64,000 nucleotides of DNA from Hippopus hippopus (lineage: Eukaryota > Mollusca > Bivalvia > Cardiida > Cardiidae), in the NCBI GenBank assembly GCA_946811185.2, contig OX328097.1, positions 9,122,252-9,186,251 on the forward strand, read 5' to 3'. The notes under the pieces are model-generated. The model was not told the DNA's origin and made no database searches. It was given only the letters and a program-made list of their open reading frames with translations. The position numbers were made by a program, and so were the translations under genes. Positions 1-64,000 of this stretch are shown piece after piece; the stretch's first letter is position 1, and every line of letters begins with the position of its first letter.

Positions 1-391
1 AAGACTTTGTCTGGTCTGCCATGCCCTTTTAAATCTTTCCAGGCACAGTGCAAGAGACAAAAAGAAAGTTAAAGATAGTGGCATAAAGGAAAAACAATTT
101 TTTTGAATGGCGGGTAAACATTAAACAAAAGGAGCAATTAATGTAAAAGGCAAATTGCTCCCTATAAAAATTTGAAACAATGACTACTGAAAGGGTGTAA
201 GATAGTATTTTTGTATAGTAATGGGTTAAAATTATACACTGTCTGTTTATTCAGCATCATAAGATCAAAGTTGAGGAGACAAAGCCAGTTTGAAGTATGA
301 GATACATTTTCACTTACCACAGTTTCTTTACCTTCTATCTTTTCGACATAATAAAATTAGTATCTTATGTAAAGTCATAACATTGACTGAG

Positions 392-620
392 TTAACCTTT
401 ACCCAAAAGTCCCACGCTTCTCAAACTTTAAGGAAGAAAGATTTTGAAAACAATGTGGAAATAGATAAAATGTGGAAACAGGTAAAATGCTGGTAACCAG
501 CATTTTCTCCTCTTCCTACAGTGTTTATTAGACAGATAACATTGTTTCACCTACATTTAATTTATTGTCTGCGAATGGTTTTAATGCGGACAAGTCCAAA
601 TTTTGTTGCCTGGTAGAGTT
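392..620 (+). repeat. family-A TTAA element, degraded
   Basis: Forward copy. TTAA and the left end are recognisable, the inner palindrome core (TGCTGGTAACCAGCA) is intact, and the outer stem is decayed. The right end reads TGGTAGAGTT instead of TGGTAAAGAGTTAA. Confidence 0.75.
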
Positions 621-1147
621 CCAAAAAATGACACCCATTTCTGATGTCACATCATAATATCCAACCAATCATGTAAAAAACACAGGTTAAAAACTTGTTC
701 TAAAGCACTATTACAAATGACAAAATTTATACACAGCCCATATTGTTTGTTTGTTGGAATGGTGTTTGAACGAAGCTTTACAGTCTTACCAACTGTATAT
801 GCATTTCAGCCCATCAATCAGTCTTTTACAATTTCAATTTTTCAGAAGCATATTCTTGGCAGAATACTGCTGATATCGCTAAAACAAACAATTTTTTAAT
901 GTAAAGCAGTATGAAAACTGGGACTTTTTTTACCAGACTTCATCACAAATTCAACACCATGATCAGCACAATAAGGCTGCTATTTATATGTCTCAACTTC
1001 AATCTTATTTTTCTTGCCATTGTTTTCAATTTTCATATCAATGACGTCTACTGCTATGAAGTCATCAGGCTACATAAAAGGGGTGCACTCAGGTTGGGGA
1101 ATTGCAGGAAAAGGTGGATCGGTACAGGTTATAATTATTTGTGAAGA

Positions 1148-1980
1148 CCTCCTGGGCAAAACACAGAAAGTGACACTAATAAACCGACAAGTAATAAGAC
1201 TTCTATACAAGGACATAATTATCAGATGGCAAACACAAAACTTTCTTTGTTAGTTCTTCAACAAAAATGTAACGCTTGGAGCGAACAAACCAAACAGAAA
1301 CTTTCAGTCCAGAAATAAAACCCAAATAAGTGCCGTTTCAAGGTTGCGTTTGTCCAGAATGTCTCAGCAAAGCAGACACTGTAAATCAAAGATAAAGCTG
1401 CACATTTTGTGCAGTCTGATCTTGATCTAACTGGCTGCACAGACAACTGTAGTTGTGAAAGGGGCTTTAAAGATTAATGTTGGTAGAACTCATATATATT
1501 TGTTTCATTAACTCTACTTTTATACCAGGACATTCTAGATGGCCAGCATAACACTCTCATTTTGATAAGACTCTGATGTTCCTTAGTTCTTCAACCTAAA
1601 CTTATGTTGTTAGAGCTCATAATATTTGTCTCATCAATTCTACTTTATTACAAGGACATACTAGATAGCCAACACAAAACTTTCATTCTGATGAGACTGT
1701 GATGTTCTTTAGTTCTTCAACAAAAACTTCTGACTGTTGTAAAACTCATATATATGTCTCATAAACTCTATTTTTATGCAAAGACATTCTAGATGGCAGC
1801 ATCATTCTGATGAGACTCTGACGTTCTTTAGTTCTTCAACCAAAACATAATGTTGGTAGTGCTCATATATGTCTCATCAACTTTACTTTAATACAAGGAC
1901 ATACTAGATGGCCAACATGAAAGTCTCCTTTTAATGAGACTGATGTTCTTTAATTCTTCAACCAAAACATATGTTGTTGG
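1148..1980. repeat. tandem repeat, ~125-bp unit, about five copies
   Basis: Units share blocks such as AAGGACATACTAGATGGCCA, ACTCTGATGTTC and TTAGTTCTTCAACC. Four adjoining units fill 1478-1980. A fifth degraded unit at 1148-1262 is separated from them by a family-B element (1268-1477). Not coding. Confidence 0.8.
1268..1477. mobile_element. family-B TTAA element inside the tandem array
   Basis: It ends GAAAGGGGCTTTAAAGATTAA-like and carries the family-B core palindrome GCACATTTTGTGC followed by AGTCTGATCTTGATC. The same core is found at 43788-43991 and 46138-46354. It interrupts the 125-bp array between units 1 and 2. Confidence 0.65.
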
Positions 1981-2034
1981 AGCTCATATCTGTACTTCAT
2001 TAACTCTTTACCAAAAAACAAAGTTCAGACTTGT

Positions 2035-2262
2035 TTAACTCTTTACCACACAATCCCGACTTTTAACGACCCCGAGAAAGAAGCCTTTTGAAAACATTGT
2101 TGGAAAAGGAGAAAATGCTGGTAACCAGCATTTTCTCCTTTTCCCACAATGTTTCTACCCTTCCCAAAACAAATTTCAATTTTTGAGCCACATTTATTTT
2201 GTCGTCTGCTGATGCTTTCAATTTGGCCACGCCCACAATTTTGTCGTTTGGTACAGAGTTAA
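2035..2262 (+). mobile_element. family-A TTAA palindromic element, near consensus
   Basis: Forward copy, 228 bp, TTAA at both ends, left terminus CTCTTTACCACACAATCCC, right terminus GTACAGAGTTAA. The central stem pairs GTTGGAAAAGG with CCTTTTCCCAC. Just to its left (1999-2034) is the 36-bp start of a reverse copy that this element appears to have cut off. Confidence 0.85.
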
Positions 2263-3459
2263 TTTAAAACATTTGAAGAAGACTTACTACACATGCTACT
2301 GAAATGATGGGATTTATCTTTAAAAGAGCAGAAAACATTTTGGAAAAGGGAGAAATTGCTCATTTCCAGCATTGTTTTCCAAGGACTACAATTCCTCATG
2401 CTGAGATGCTCTATTTCAGCCAATCAGATGGTTAGTTTTGAAAGTCAGAATTACAATCAAAATCAGAATGGTGTGTTTAGGCTCAATGTGAACAATGTTC
2501 AAAATAACTCAAATAGCTGAACGATTCTGTTAAACCAGCTGGGTGGTAAGCATCACTTGGGCCATAGTTCACTTAACATTCTGAATATCATTTTTTTTTA
2601 ACTCCAAGACAAACCAACTAATTGGTCAATTATTTTCTCTATGCAAATCAAATGGCTTGTCTTAAAATTTACAATTTAGGACTGAACTTAGGCTGACTAA
2701 TGAATACAGCCTATGATCTATGTTTCTTTCATCTGTTTCACCATGCCGGTCTGTTCCCTACAGAGTTACCACATCCTTGCTTTTATGGACTGTGTGAATC
2801 AAGATCAGACTGCGTAAGATTACAGTAAGGTCTTGTACCTAAATTTTCAGCTATGGTAAGACAGTCTGGCAAACAATGGTTTTGAAAAGTTTGTGTCTTC
2901 TTTTCCCCCTCATGTTTTTCCAGCTACCCATTTTTTCCCCTTTACTTGGCATTGGAAAAGGTTACAAGTTCATTTAATTAATCTATGATATGTGACCAGA
3001 CTTTCTAAACTGTAGCTAAACAATACAGACAGTTTACAATTTTCAGCAAACCAACCTGAAAGAAGTGTGGTGCTTCTCATAAAAGACATTATCTAATTTT
3101 TTCATCACTAGCAAAGCTTAAATATCAGCTAACTACTTACCTCTTGAAATAAATAATGCAGCGATCGACTTTGAAAACATACTGGTAAAATTCAATAATC
3201 GAGTGAAACTTAAACAACTAAAGCATGAAAGAGTACCATGGCAAAAGAACAAACTCCTCTGTATGACCAGAATTTCCATTTGCCGAATGTGTTCAAAAGT
3301 GGCCCTCTGTGAGATACAAATACTTTTGTTCAAGTCATAATTCAATTATAAATATGTTAACAAACACATTCTATTGTAATACCACTAGACTAAAAAGATA
3401 ATGTCTACAGTTTATCCGCAGGATTTGTTCTAAGTCAAGATTTTTTTTCCCTTTCTTAT
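2263..3459. other. non-coding stretch, no gene seen
   Basis: It holds a family-A remnant (about 2325-2380, half palindrome), and a family-B-like fragment with AATCAAGATCAGACTGCGTA near 2800. At 3139-3181 a short exon-like segment has a strong minus-strand donor (AGAG|GTAAGTAG) but unrecognised content. Nothing else is supported. Confidence 0.5.
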
Positions 3460-3675
3460 CCAGACAGAAACATTTTAGACTTGTTCACATTGAAAGTGTT
3501 TGCAGACCACAAACAACCAATAGCTCAAATTATGTAAACTGTCTCTGAAAGTTCAGAAAACATTCTGGGAAAAGGAGAAAATGCTGGTTACTAGCATTTT
3601 CTCCTATTTCCAAATTGTTTTCAAAAGCCACCTTCCTCAGGATCATTAAAACAGGACTGTTTGTTAATGGGTTAA
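3460..3675 (-). mobile_element. family-A element, degraded left end
   Basis: Reverse copy. The stem is intact except TTACTAGCA at the centre. The right end is TTAATGGGTTAA. Confidence 0.75.
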
Positions 3676-4608
3676 AGTTGATCCTGCTTTAGGTCCAGGA
3701 AGTACTTTTTTCTCATTTCTATTCAAAAAAATTATGCAGACACCTCTTCATTCCCCTTCAGGAGACAGGTCTGGATTTGAAAGCAATAAGGAACAAAATA
3801 GGAACACCAGTTTGTTATTTTTTTCCACAATGGCTTCCATACATAAAAGGCATTTTTTTGTCCTTCCAATACCTCTTGTTTATACTATTTGTACTATGCA
3901 GATGTTTAAAAATAAGATAAAGCTAATTGGTAAAATAGAATTAAAACCTACAATGTAGCCACCAGTAGAATCATGTTCAAACAAAACCCTATCATTACTT
4001 CATTATATTCTTTTTGCTAAGTTCTTTTTTTTTCTAATCAAGAACAATTTTTTCAAGATCAAAAAAGACATCACTTCATAAAATTATGTAACTGACAATC
4101 TCTTTTACTTCAATTCTGTCTGAAAAATTGTCACTAAAAAAAGATATTCCATCTCTTAGATGAATCCAACAAAGTACTACAAAAATTAATCACAGCAAAA
4201 AACTGAAAGGTATCTTCACCACTGGTTGCTTAGGACATTTTTAGATGTTTAGGTGCTTTCATCTACAGTTTGGGCTTAAAATCAGATGCTATCTTCATTG
4301 CGGAATGATCTTAGATCTACACTCTCAAATACTTTGAGATTTAAAAAAAAATGATAAACCTGCAACATGTATCTGGGTATTTTTTGCTGAATGAAAAAAA
4401 AAAAAATACATTATATCCTACACTTTAGCGTTTAGTTTGAAGTGTGACCCATGTAGTATTATTCTTGGTCCAATGTTTTTTGTGTTCTTACCTTTCTTGT
4501 TTCCCTGTTTTTATCTTTCTTTTACCCTCAGTCATCAAATCTACCACATTCAGATCATACAGTGTGTTGTTTACTAAGATAATGTTGACTAATACAAAAT
4601 ATCAATTA
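3676..4608. other. non-coding AT-rich stretch
   Basis: Poly-T and poly-A runs and no repeat family I can assign. No exon-like segment was seen on either strand. Confidence 0.4.
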
Positions 4609-5843
4609 CAGTACAACTCCTCTATTAAGACCACCCGTGGTACTTTTGAAATTTGGTCTCATTGGTGGGTGTGGTCTGATTTCTGGGTTTCACACGCCTA
4701 CATTTTGAAATAAACCCTGGCTCTTAGTAGACTTGTGCAGGGCTAAATGGTGTGAATAATAAATGCATTTCATTTACGGAAGCCTAAGTACACAGATGAA
4801 AATGACAAGAACATTTTAATGTTCATTGAAAAGTTATATGTTTCTTGAATTTATTAAATAAACCCACCAGTCAATTCATAATTGCCTATTTAAAACAATC
4901 ATAACCAGGTACATGTATGTACATAAATTAACTAAATGAATCTGCAGACCAAAGGATCTAATGTAACTGATAGAACTAGTCATATTTTCATTTTGATCTG
5001 CTTTTTCACTTCATGTAATCTCAAAAACTCATATTTCAAGTGCTGATTTTCATTTTAAAACAAAGATTTTCGAATATGTGCTGATCTTTGAACATTTGAC
5101 GTCTACAGAAAAACTCCCCCCCTTTTTTTTTATATTTTTATCCAAGTTGATTATTCTAACAGTCCTGCTAATTGTCGATCTCACAGTTGTCCTGGTCACT
5201 TGTTTACAATCGCATATTCGTTACGGTATAATTACAGTATGTAAAGTGTCAAAAACAAAATGATAATCCCATCTCGATCACCACTAAACCCAAGCATCTC
5301 AAATTACACCAGCTGGCTATAAACAATAAATCGTGGTCACCGGGATGTAGACATGTTTGTCATCCGGGTCAGCGATGTGTGATAAACTCTTGATTACCAT
5401 GTGAAAGCCGAATCAATGGTTTGAAATATCAATTTACAGGTCGTTTGATTATGTTACGTAACATCCTGATCAATTAACACAATCATGTTACAATCAATGG
5501 TCGATAGACAAACAAAAGACCAGTAACTGATTGTCAGTTCCATCGGACCCAAGAATATTTGTACATGTGGCACAGTCTTTGGTTCACGATTACGGACACG
5601 TGAAAATTACCTGGTCGTAAAGAAGTTATGGAAATGGACAGGTATTTTCATGGGGTTAAAAAATACATGTAAATTAATATTGGTACTGAAAATGGTGTTT
5701 GTAATTTTGGAATAGCAGGGTGCTCGTATTTCTGGGTTTGTGATCATTGATCTTTAAGAAGGAAAAATTTCGTTCCGACAAAAATCACTCGTAATAGCGG
5801 GTTATTCGTACTGTCCAGGTGGTCTTGAGGAGAGGTTTTACTG
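4609..5843. mobile_element. decayed DNA transposon, CAGT inverted ends and TA target
   Basis: The left end CAGTACAACTCCTCTATTAA and the right end (minus strand) CAGTAAAACCTCTCCTCAAG both continue into GACCACC, giving ~27-bp terminal inverted repeats. Both are flanked by TA. CAGT termini with TA duplication are typical of the Tc1/mariner group. The 1.2-kb interior keeps no long open frame, so it is dead or non-autonomous. Confidence 0.7.
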
Positions 5844-6055
5844 TACAGTCAGAACCTTCAAAACGGGACAATTTATCTTAATTCAGTACAACCTGACAAA
5901 AAATTAACTTAACTACAGAGTAATCTCAACTACAGCCATAATCTATCTTCTCTAATCTGAAATAGTGCAAGTAAAACCTGATCTCCTAAAACAAATCTGC
6001 AGCAGACAATTTCCAGGAAATCTTATAAAACATGGGTAACCTACATGAATTATGT

Positions 6056-6380
6056 TTCAACTCTTTACCATACAATTCTAAGTTTTGAAGACCATGAGAA
6101 AACATTCTAAAAACATTATGGAAAAGGAGAAAATGCTGGTAACCAGCATTTTCTCCTTTTCCATAATGTTTTCTACCCTTTCCAAATACGCAGTTTATCA
6201 TCTGTGCCAAATAAAATTAGTTGTCTGTCAGTGCTTTCAATTAGAACAGGATTGTATCCATTCCCACAATGCCTTCTTCTAATTCAAAAGCAGAATTCAT
6301 CTTTTGAGGTGCACTGAATTGTTAACTGCAAATGATTTTAGTCTGGACAAGTGGAAAATTTTGTTGTTTGGTAGAGTCAA
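6056..6380 (+). mobile_element. family-A element, longer than usual (325 bp)
   Basis: Forward copy. Both stem arms share the variant ATGGAAAAGG/CCTTTTCCAT, an example of matched change in the two arms. The right half is duplicated or interrupted between about 6240 and 6330 before the end GTTTGGTAGAGT. Confidence 0.75.
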
Positions 6381-6507
6381 AACATGAATACATTCGACAA
6401 AATTGTGGCAGAAGGGGATATTACCCAGAACATACAAGTTTTCTTTTCACCACAATATTTTCAAGAGCAAGTCTGCCACAAAGGGATAAGTCACTATCAT
6501 GACTTTT

Positions 6508-6612
6508 ATTAAAGAAATAACCTTCTTTGTGGTTTGTCGTTCAATAAACCAGAGTTCTGAGGTATGAGGCATGATAAATAAATGATAGCGCGATAGTGAG
6601 GGTTTAATTCTC
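6508..6612. repeat. half copy of a foldback element
   Basis: AAATAACCTTCTTTGTGGTT, then TTCAATAAACCAGAGTT, match one arm of the long inverted repeat at 27260-27428. Only one arm is present. Confidence 0.55.
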
Positions 6613-6704
6613 AGAGCATTTAAAGCAATTTGTTTACATCATGTGACTTTTGTTGATACAATATCTGTGGGCAGAGAATTCACCATAGCAAATTGTGTCA
6701 ACCC

Positions 6705-6788
6705 AGGTCAAGCTGCGCAGACCGACGTGAGTGGATACATTTTGCAGAAGCATTAAACCACCTTTTCACAGAGCATGACTCATTTACT
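6705..6788. repeat. end fragment of a family-C element
   Basis: TTTGCAGAAGCATTAAACCA followed by CCTTTTCACAGAGCATGACT matches the right end of family-C elements at 31085-31313 and 46461-46714. Confidence 0.6.
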
Positions 6789-6858
6789 TTATCAATGCTC
6801 CCAAGAAGTAAAGTATCAAATCCTTTACTTCATCTTGGTGGATCCCTGGCTACAGAAT

Positions 6859-60851
<53,993 letters not shown>

Positions 60852-61153
60852 CTAAAAACTGTGATATACAAATTCTAACACCACCTCAAACTTATCATCA
60901 TTATGCAAAAGAATGCATCATACCATTATGAAAATTAGGTTCCAATGCGACAAAGCAAGCTTTCTGCAGATCACCTGATACTCGAAACCCCTCAAGAAAA
61001 AATGTGATAGTCCATCATAGAGAATAAGTCGTTCCTGACTCAGAGCAACCATGTTATTATTGATTGGGTGAGATGGCTGCATAAAACCGGTAAATCAATA
61101 GTGCTGTTGCCAAGCTCTTGTTCAGGGAGGGAGAAAAGTCAATACTGACTAGG
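60852..61153. other. non-coding stretch, upstream exon not found
   Basis: I looked here for the exon preceding 60654-60851 and saw none, nor a recognisable promoter. Confidence 0.4.
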
Positions 61154-61378
61154 TAACTCTTTACCAGACATCAAAATTTTAGAAGTTTATTTATAATGAT
61201 GGTATTTTTAGAGAACAATTTAAAAGTGGCTCATATGACCAAATTAGTCTGTATAGGATAGAGAACATTATGGAAAAAAAAATTCAAAACTGGTGGTTAC
61301 CAGCATATTTGACTTGTATGTTTTTAATACCTTTTTCAGCATCCTAGCCACTTAACATAGGGAGATTAGTAAAGGGTG
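61154..61378 (-). repeat. family-A element, degraded
   Basis: AACTCTTTACCAGACATCAA to TTAGTAAAGGGTGAA. Stem reduced to CTGGTGGTTACCAGCA. Confidence 0.68.
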
Positions 61379-61716
61379 AAAATGATACAAATTTACTTTT
61401 CTATTCCTTAATTAGAAACCCAATAGTTTTCATGTATAAATGATAAGTGCAGATGATCTTAGATATAACCAAGTCTGATACTTTTCAAGGAGATACAAAG
61501 AGGAGATGAGATGGGAGGGGGGTCTGGACCCACACCCACACCCCTGAAAAATCTGAGAAATGGAACAGAATTTTATTTTTTTTTAAACCTGAAGAACTAT
61601 TTCTACATGCATAGATAAACTACCAGTTCTTATCATTTACCTTTTTAAGACAAAATTTAATGGCATTTGTCACAACAACTTTTTGTCAATTGTTGGAAGA
61701 ATGTTGGATGGGCAGG

Positions 61717-61865
61717 CAGGGTTTTCCATGACCTCCTGTTTCTTTGAATTTTGACCCCCAAGTTTTCAAAATGACCCCCAAAATTTATATGTGTGCCTTC
61801 CTTTATTCATTTGAAGGGGGTCAGGTCAAATGACCCCCAAATCAGAAAGTCAAGGGAAAACCCTG
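61717..61865. mobile_element. small element with CAGGGTTTT inverted ends
   Basis: CAGGGTTTTCCATGACC at the left and GTCAAGGGAAAACCCTG at the right. GGCAGG occurs on both flanks and could be part of a target duplication. CAGGG ends resemble hAT-type MITEs. On the minus strand, flanking 61866-61940 reads like a tRNA-like SINE head (GTAGCTCAGTCAGTAA, CTAGTTCAACCCC). Confidence 0.55.
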
Positions 61866-62213
61866 GGCAGGGGGGTTGAACTAGCAACAGAAGGATTACA
61901 AGCCATGATGTTACTGACTGAGCTACTGGTGCTCAGCTTGTTTACTGTTCAGAAAAATAATCTGCCCTGGCAGGTTCAGACCATCCTTAAAAAAAAAAAG
62001 CTGGATCCATACATGCTTTTGGAAGTAATAATAAGAAGGTAAAGTAAAAATTAATGATCATTAAAATTAATCTCAATAAGATTAAACAACTTATCGCACT
62101 TCTTAAAATCATTTTTGTATGTGATATCTGGGACATTATGTAAACTGTCTCAAGTTCCATATCAAACCCCAAAAAACATTTGGAACTTTTTTACTGAAAC
62201 AAACAAAATCTGT

Positions 62214-63714
62214 AAACAAGTGGGCTATTGGCCCTAAAGTGCTCACCTGAGTAAAGTTATCTACAGTTGATAAAGCTGAGGAAATCGTTGTTTTAATGAT
62301 ATAAAACACATGAGTGTAAGTGACCTACTTTTTGACTGACTTGACCTACCTTTGAACTTGCCTGAGATATTATCAAGACAAACATTCTGATGACGTTTCA
62401 TGAGTATCAGACTGAAAATGTGGCCGCTAGATTGCATACAAGGTTTTTCTCAGATTTGGCCAAATGACCTACTTTTTGATCTGTTGTGATCCAATTTCAA
62501 ACTTGTCTGAGATATCAAGACAGCCTTTCTGACCAAGTTTCATGAGTATCAGGCTGAAAAATCTGGCTTCTAGAGTGCAAACAAGGTTTTTCTCAGATTT
62601 GTTCACATGACCTACTTTTTGACCCTACATAACACAATTGCCAACTTGTCAAAGACATTATCATGACAAATATTCTGACCAAGTTTCAGGAGTATCAGGC
62701 TGAAAATGTGGCCTCTATGTTGCACACAAGGTTTTTCTAAGATTAAGCCAAGTGACTTACTCTTTGACCTCACATGACCCAATTCCAAACTTGTCCAAGA
62801 TATCATCGAGACAAACATTTTGACCAAGTTTCAGGAGAATCACGCTGAAAATGTGGCCTCTACGGGGCACACATGGTTTTCCTAAAATTTGGCCCAATGA
62901 CCTACTTTTTGACCAGAGATGAACTATTTTTCATACTTGTATGGGATATTATTAAGACAAACACTCTGCCCTAGTTTCTTGAGTATCAGACTGAAAATGT
63001 GGCCTCTAGAATGCATAGAATGTTTTACTAATATACGGTCCAGTGACCTACTTTTTGACCTGACATTACCCAATTTCAATCTTGCCCGAGATATCATCAC
63101 GACAAACACTCTGACAAAGTTTCATGAGTATCAGGCTGAAAATGTGGTCTCTATAGTGCACACAAGGTTTTTATAAGATTTAGCCCTGTGACCTTCTCTT
63201 TGACCTGATATGACCCACTTTCAAACTTGTCCAAGATATCATCAAGACAAATATCCTGACCTAGTTTCAAGAGTATAAAGTTAAAATTATGGCCTCTAAA
63301 GTGCACACAAGGTTTTTCTAAGATTAGACGCAGTGACCTACTTTATCACCCAAAGTGACTCAATTTGAACTTGTCCAAGATATCATCCAGACACATATTC
63401 TGACCAAGTTTCAATAGAATAAAGCTGAAAATGTGGCCTCTAGAGTGCACACAAGGTTTTCTTAGATTTAGTCCAGTGACCTACTTTTTGACCCGACATG
63501 ACCCAATTTCAAACTTGTCTGCAATATCATCAAGACAACCTTTCTGACCAAGTTTCATGAGTATCTGACTAAAAATGTGGCCTATAGAGTGCACACAAAG
63601 TAAATGTTGACAACTGCATGACAGACAATGCACAATGGAAGACACACGACACACAACAGACACAGCACGATCACAAAAGCTCACCTTGAGCACTTCACGC
63701 TCAAGTAAGCTTAA
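62214..63714 (+). mobile_element. Helitron-like element with nine ~145-bp core repeats
   Basis: The 5' end AACAAGTGGGCTATTGGCCC leads to GCTCACCTGAG. The 3' end has hairpin TTGAGCACTTCACGCTCAA, then GTAAGCTTAA. Core units are marked by GACCTACTTTTTGACC and TTTCATGAGTATCAGGCTGA, spaced 143-148 bp from 62327 to 63479. Repeated minus-strand frames (SLILLKLGQ, SQILMKLGQ) are repeat translations. Confidence 0.72.
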
Positions 63715-63826
63715 AAAGAGCCACTGCTTGCTACGTTTTTTGACTGTATTGCAGACATTGTGATAACAAGAACAAATATTGGTAATTAAAAAGAAACAGC
63801 TCTTTCTCTTCCTTGATTTTAAAACC

Positions 63827-64000
63827 TAATGCTTTACCAAACAACAAAATTTTCAACGTGTCCAACTGGGAAGCATTTGTGACCTTATTGTGAATGGAGA
63901 ATTAGAACTTGTACTTGGCTGGGTAGTCAACATTGTGAGAAAAGGAGGAAATAATATTTACCTTCAATTTTCTGCTTTTCCAACAATGTTTTCAATAAAA
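63827..64000 (-). repeat. family-A element running off the window
   Basis: CTTTACCAAACAACAAAATT at the left. The stem has decayed to AATAATATTTACCTTCAATT. The copy continues past base 64000. Confidence 0.7.

Noticed and set aside
1..45. Strong pyrimidine tract on the minus strand near the window edge that could precede a KLC tail exon
   Set aside because: Read in the phase left by exon 13, the first AG gives ATT TAA, an immediate stop. The sequence is too short to judge in other phases.
3139..3181. Minus-strand exon-like segment (acceptor tttaccag, donor GTAAGTAG) as the missing KLC tail exon
   Set aside because: In the phase left by exon 13 it reads YVFKVDRCIIYFK, unlike any KLC tail. Good borders on a 43-nt segment can occur by chance in this AT-rich intron.

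Overview
The window is AT-rich animal DNA dominated by one large split gene on the minus strand and by several hundred bases of repeat for every hundred bases of exon. The gene is kinesin light chain (KLC), the cargo-binding subunit of kinesin-1. I could place 15 exons between 60851 and 7184, all with GT-AG borders and mutually consistent phases. They encode the amino-terminal heptad coiled coil, the acidic LFP linker and all six TPR units. The carboxy-terminal exon(s) were not found and probably lie beyond base 1. The repeat set (tRNA-derived SINEs, Helitron-like elements with satellite cores, short palindromic TTAA elements) resembles that of bivalve molluscs. A bivalve, perhaps a heterodont clam or mussel, is my best guess. 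This is inference; no species is claimed.

Layout, read in the direction of transcription (high to low coordinates). 64000-60852: repeats only, including a Helitron-like element with nine ~145-bp core units. 60851-54584: a candidate 5' exon, then the two coiled-coil exons. 54583-42694: a 12-kb intron packed with TTAA palindromic elements, two Helitron-like copies and SINEs. 42693-39634: the LFP exon and the TPR1/TPR2 exon. 36463-35293: two interchangeable copies of exon 6. 31588-29762: TPR3/TPR4 exons. 26668-25024: two interchangeable copies of exon 9. 23161-22232: TPR5 exons. 14805 and 7292: the linker and TPR6 exons. Below 7184: repeats only, with no exon recognised.

The most interesting gene-level feature is that two different TPR exons are each present twice in tandem with identical length and phase. 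Joint inclusion of both exon-6 copies would shift the frame, because each is 88 nt. Joint inclusion of both exon-9 copies would break the TPR spacing. The arrangement therefore predicts mutually exclusive splicing and up to four TPR isoforms, with surface charge changed at helix B of TPR2 and helix B of TPR4.

The most interesting repeat is a ~228-bp element (called family A here). It has termini CCCTTTACCA / TGGTAAAGAG flanked by TTAA and a central perfect ~56-bp palindrome. About 70 whole or broken copies lie in 64 kb. Two clean nested insertions show TTAA target-site duplication, which points to piggyBac-type mobilisation. Most of the short open frames in the window are translations of this palindrome and are not genes.
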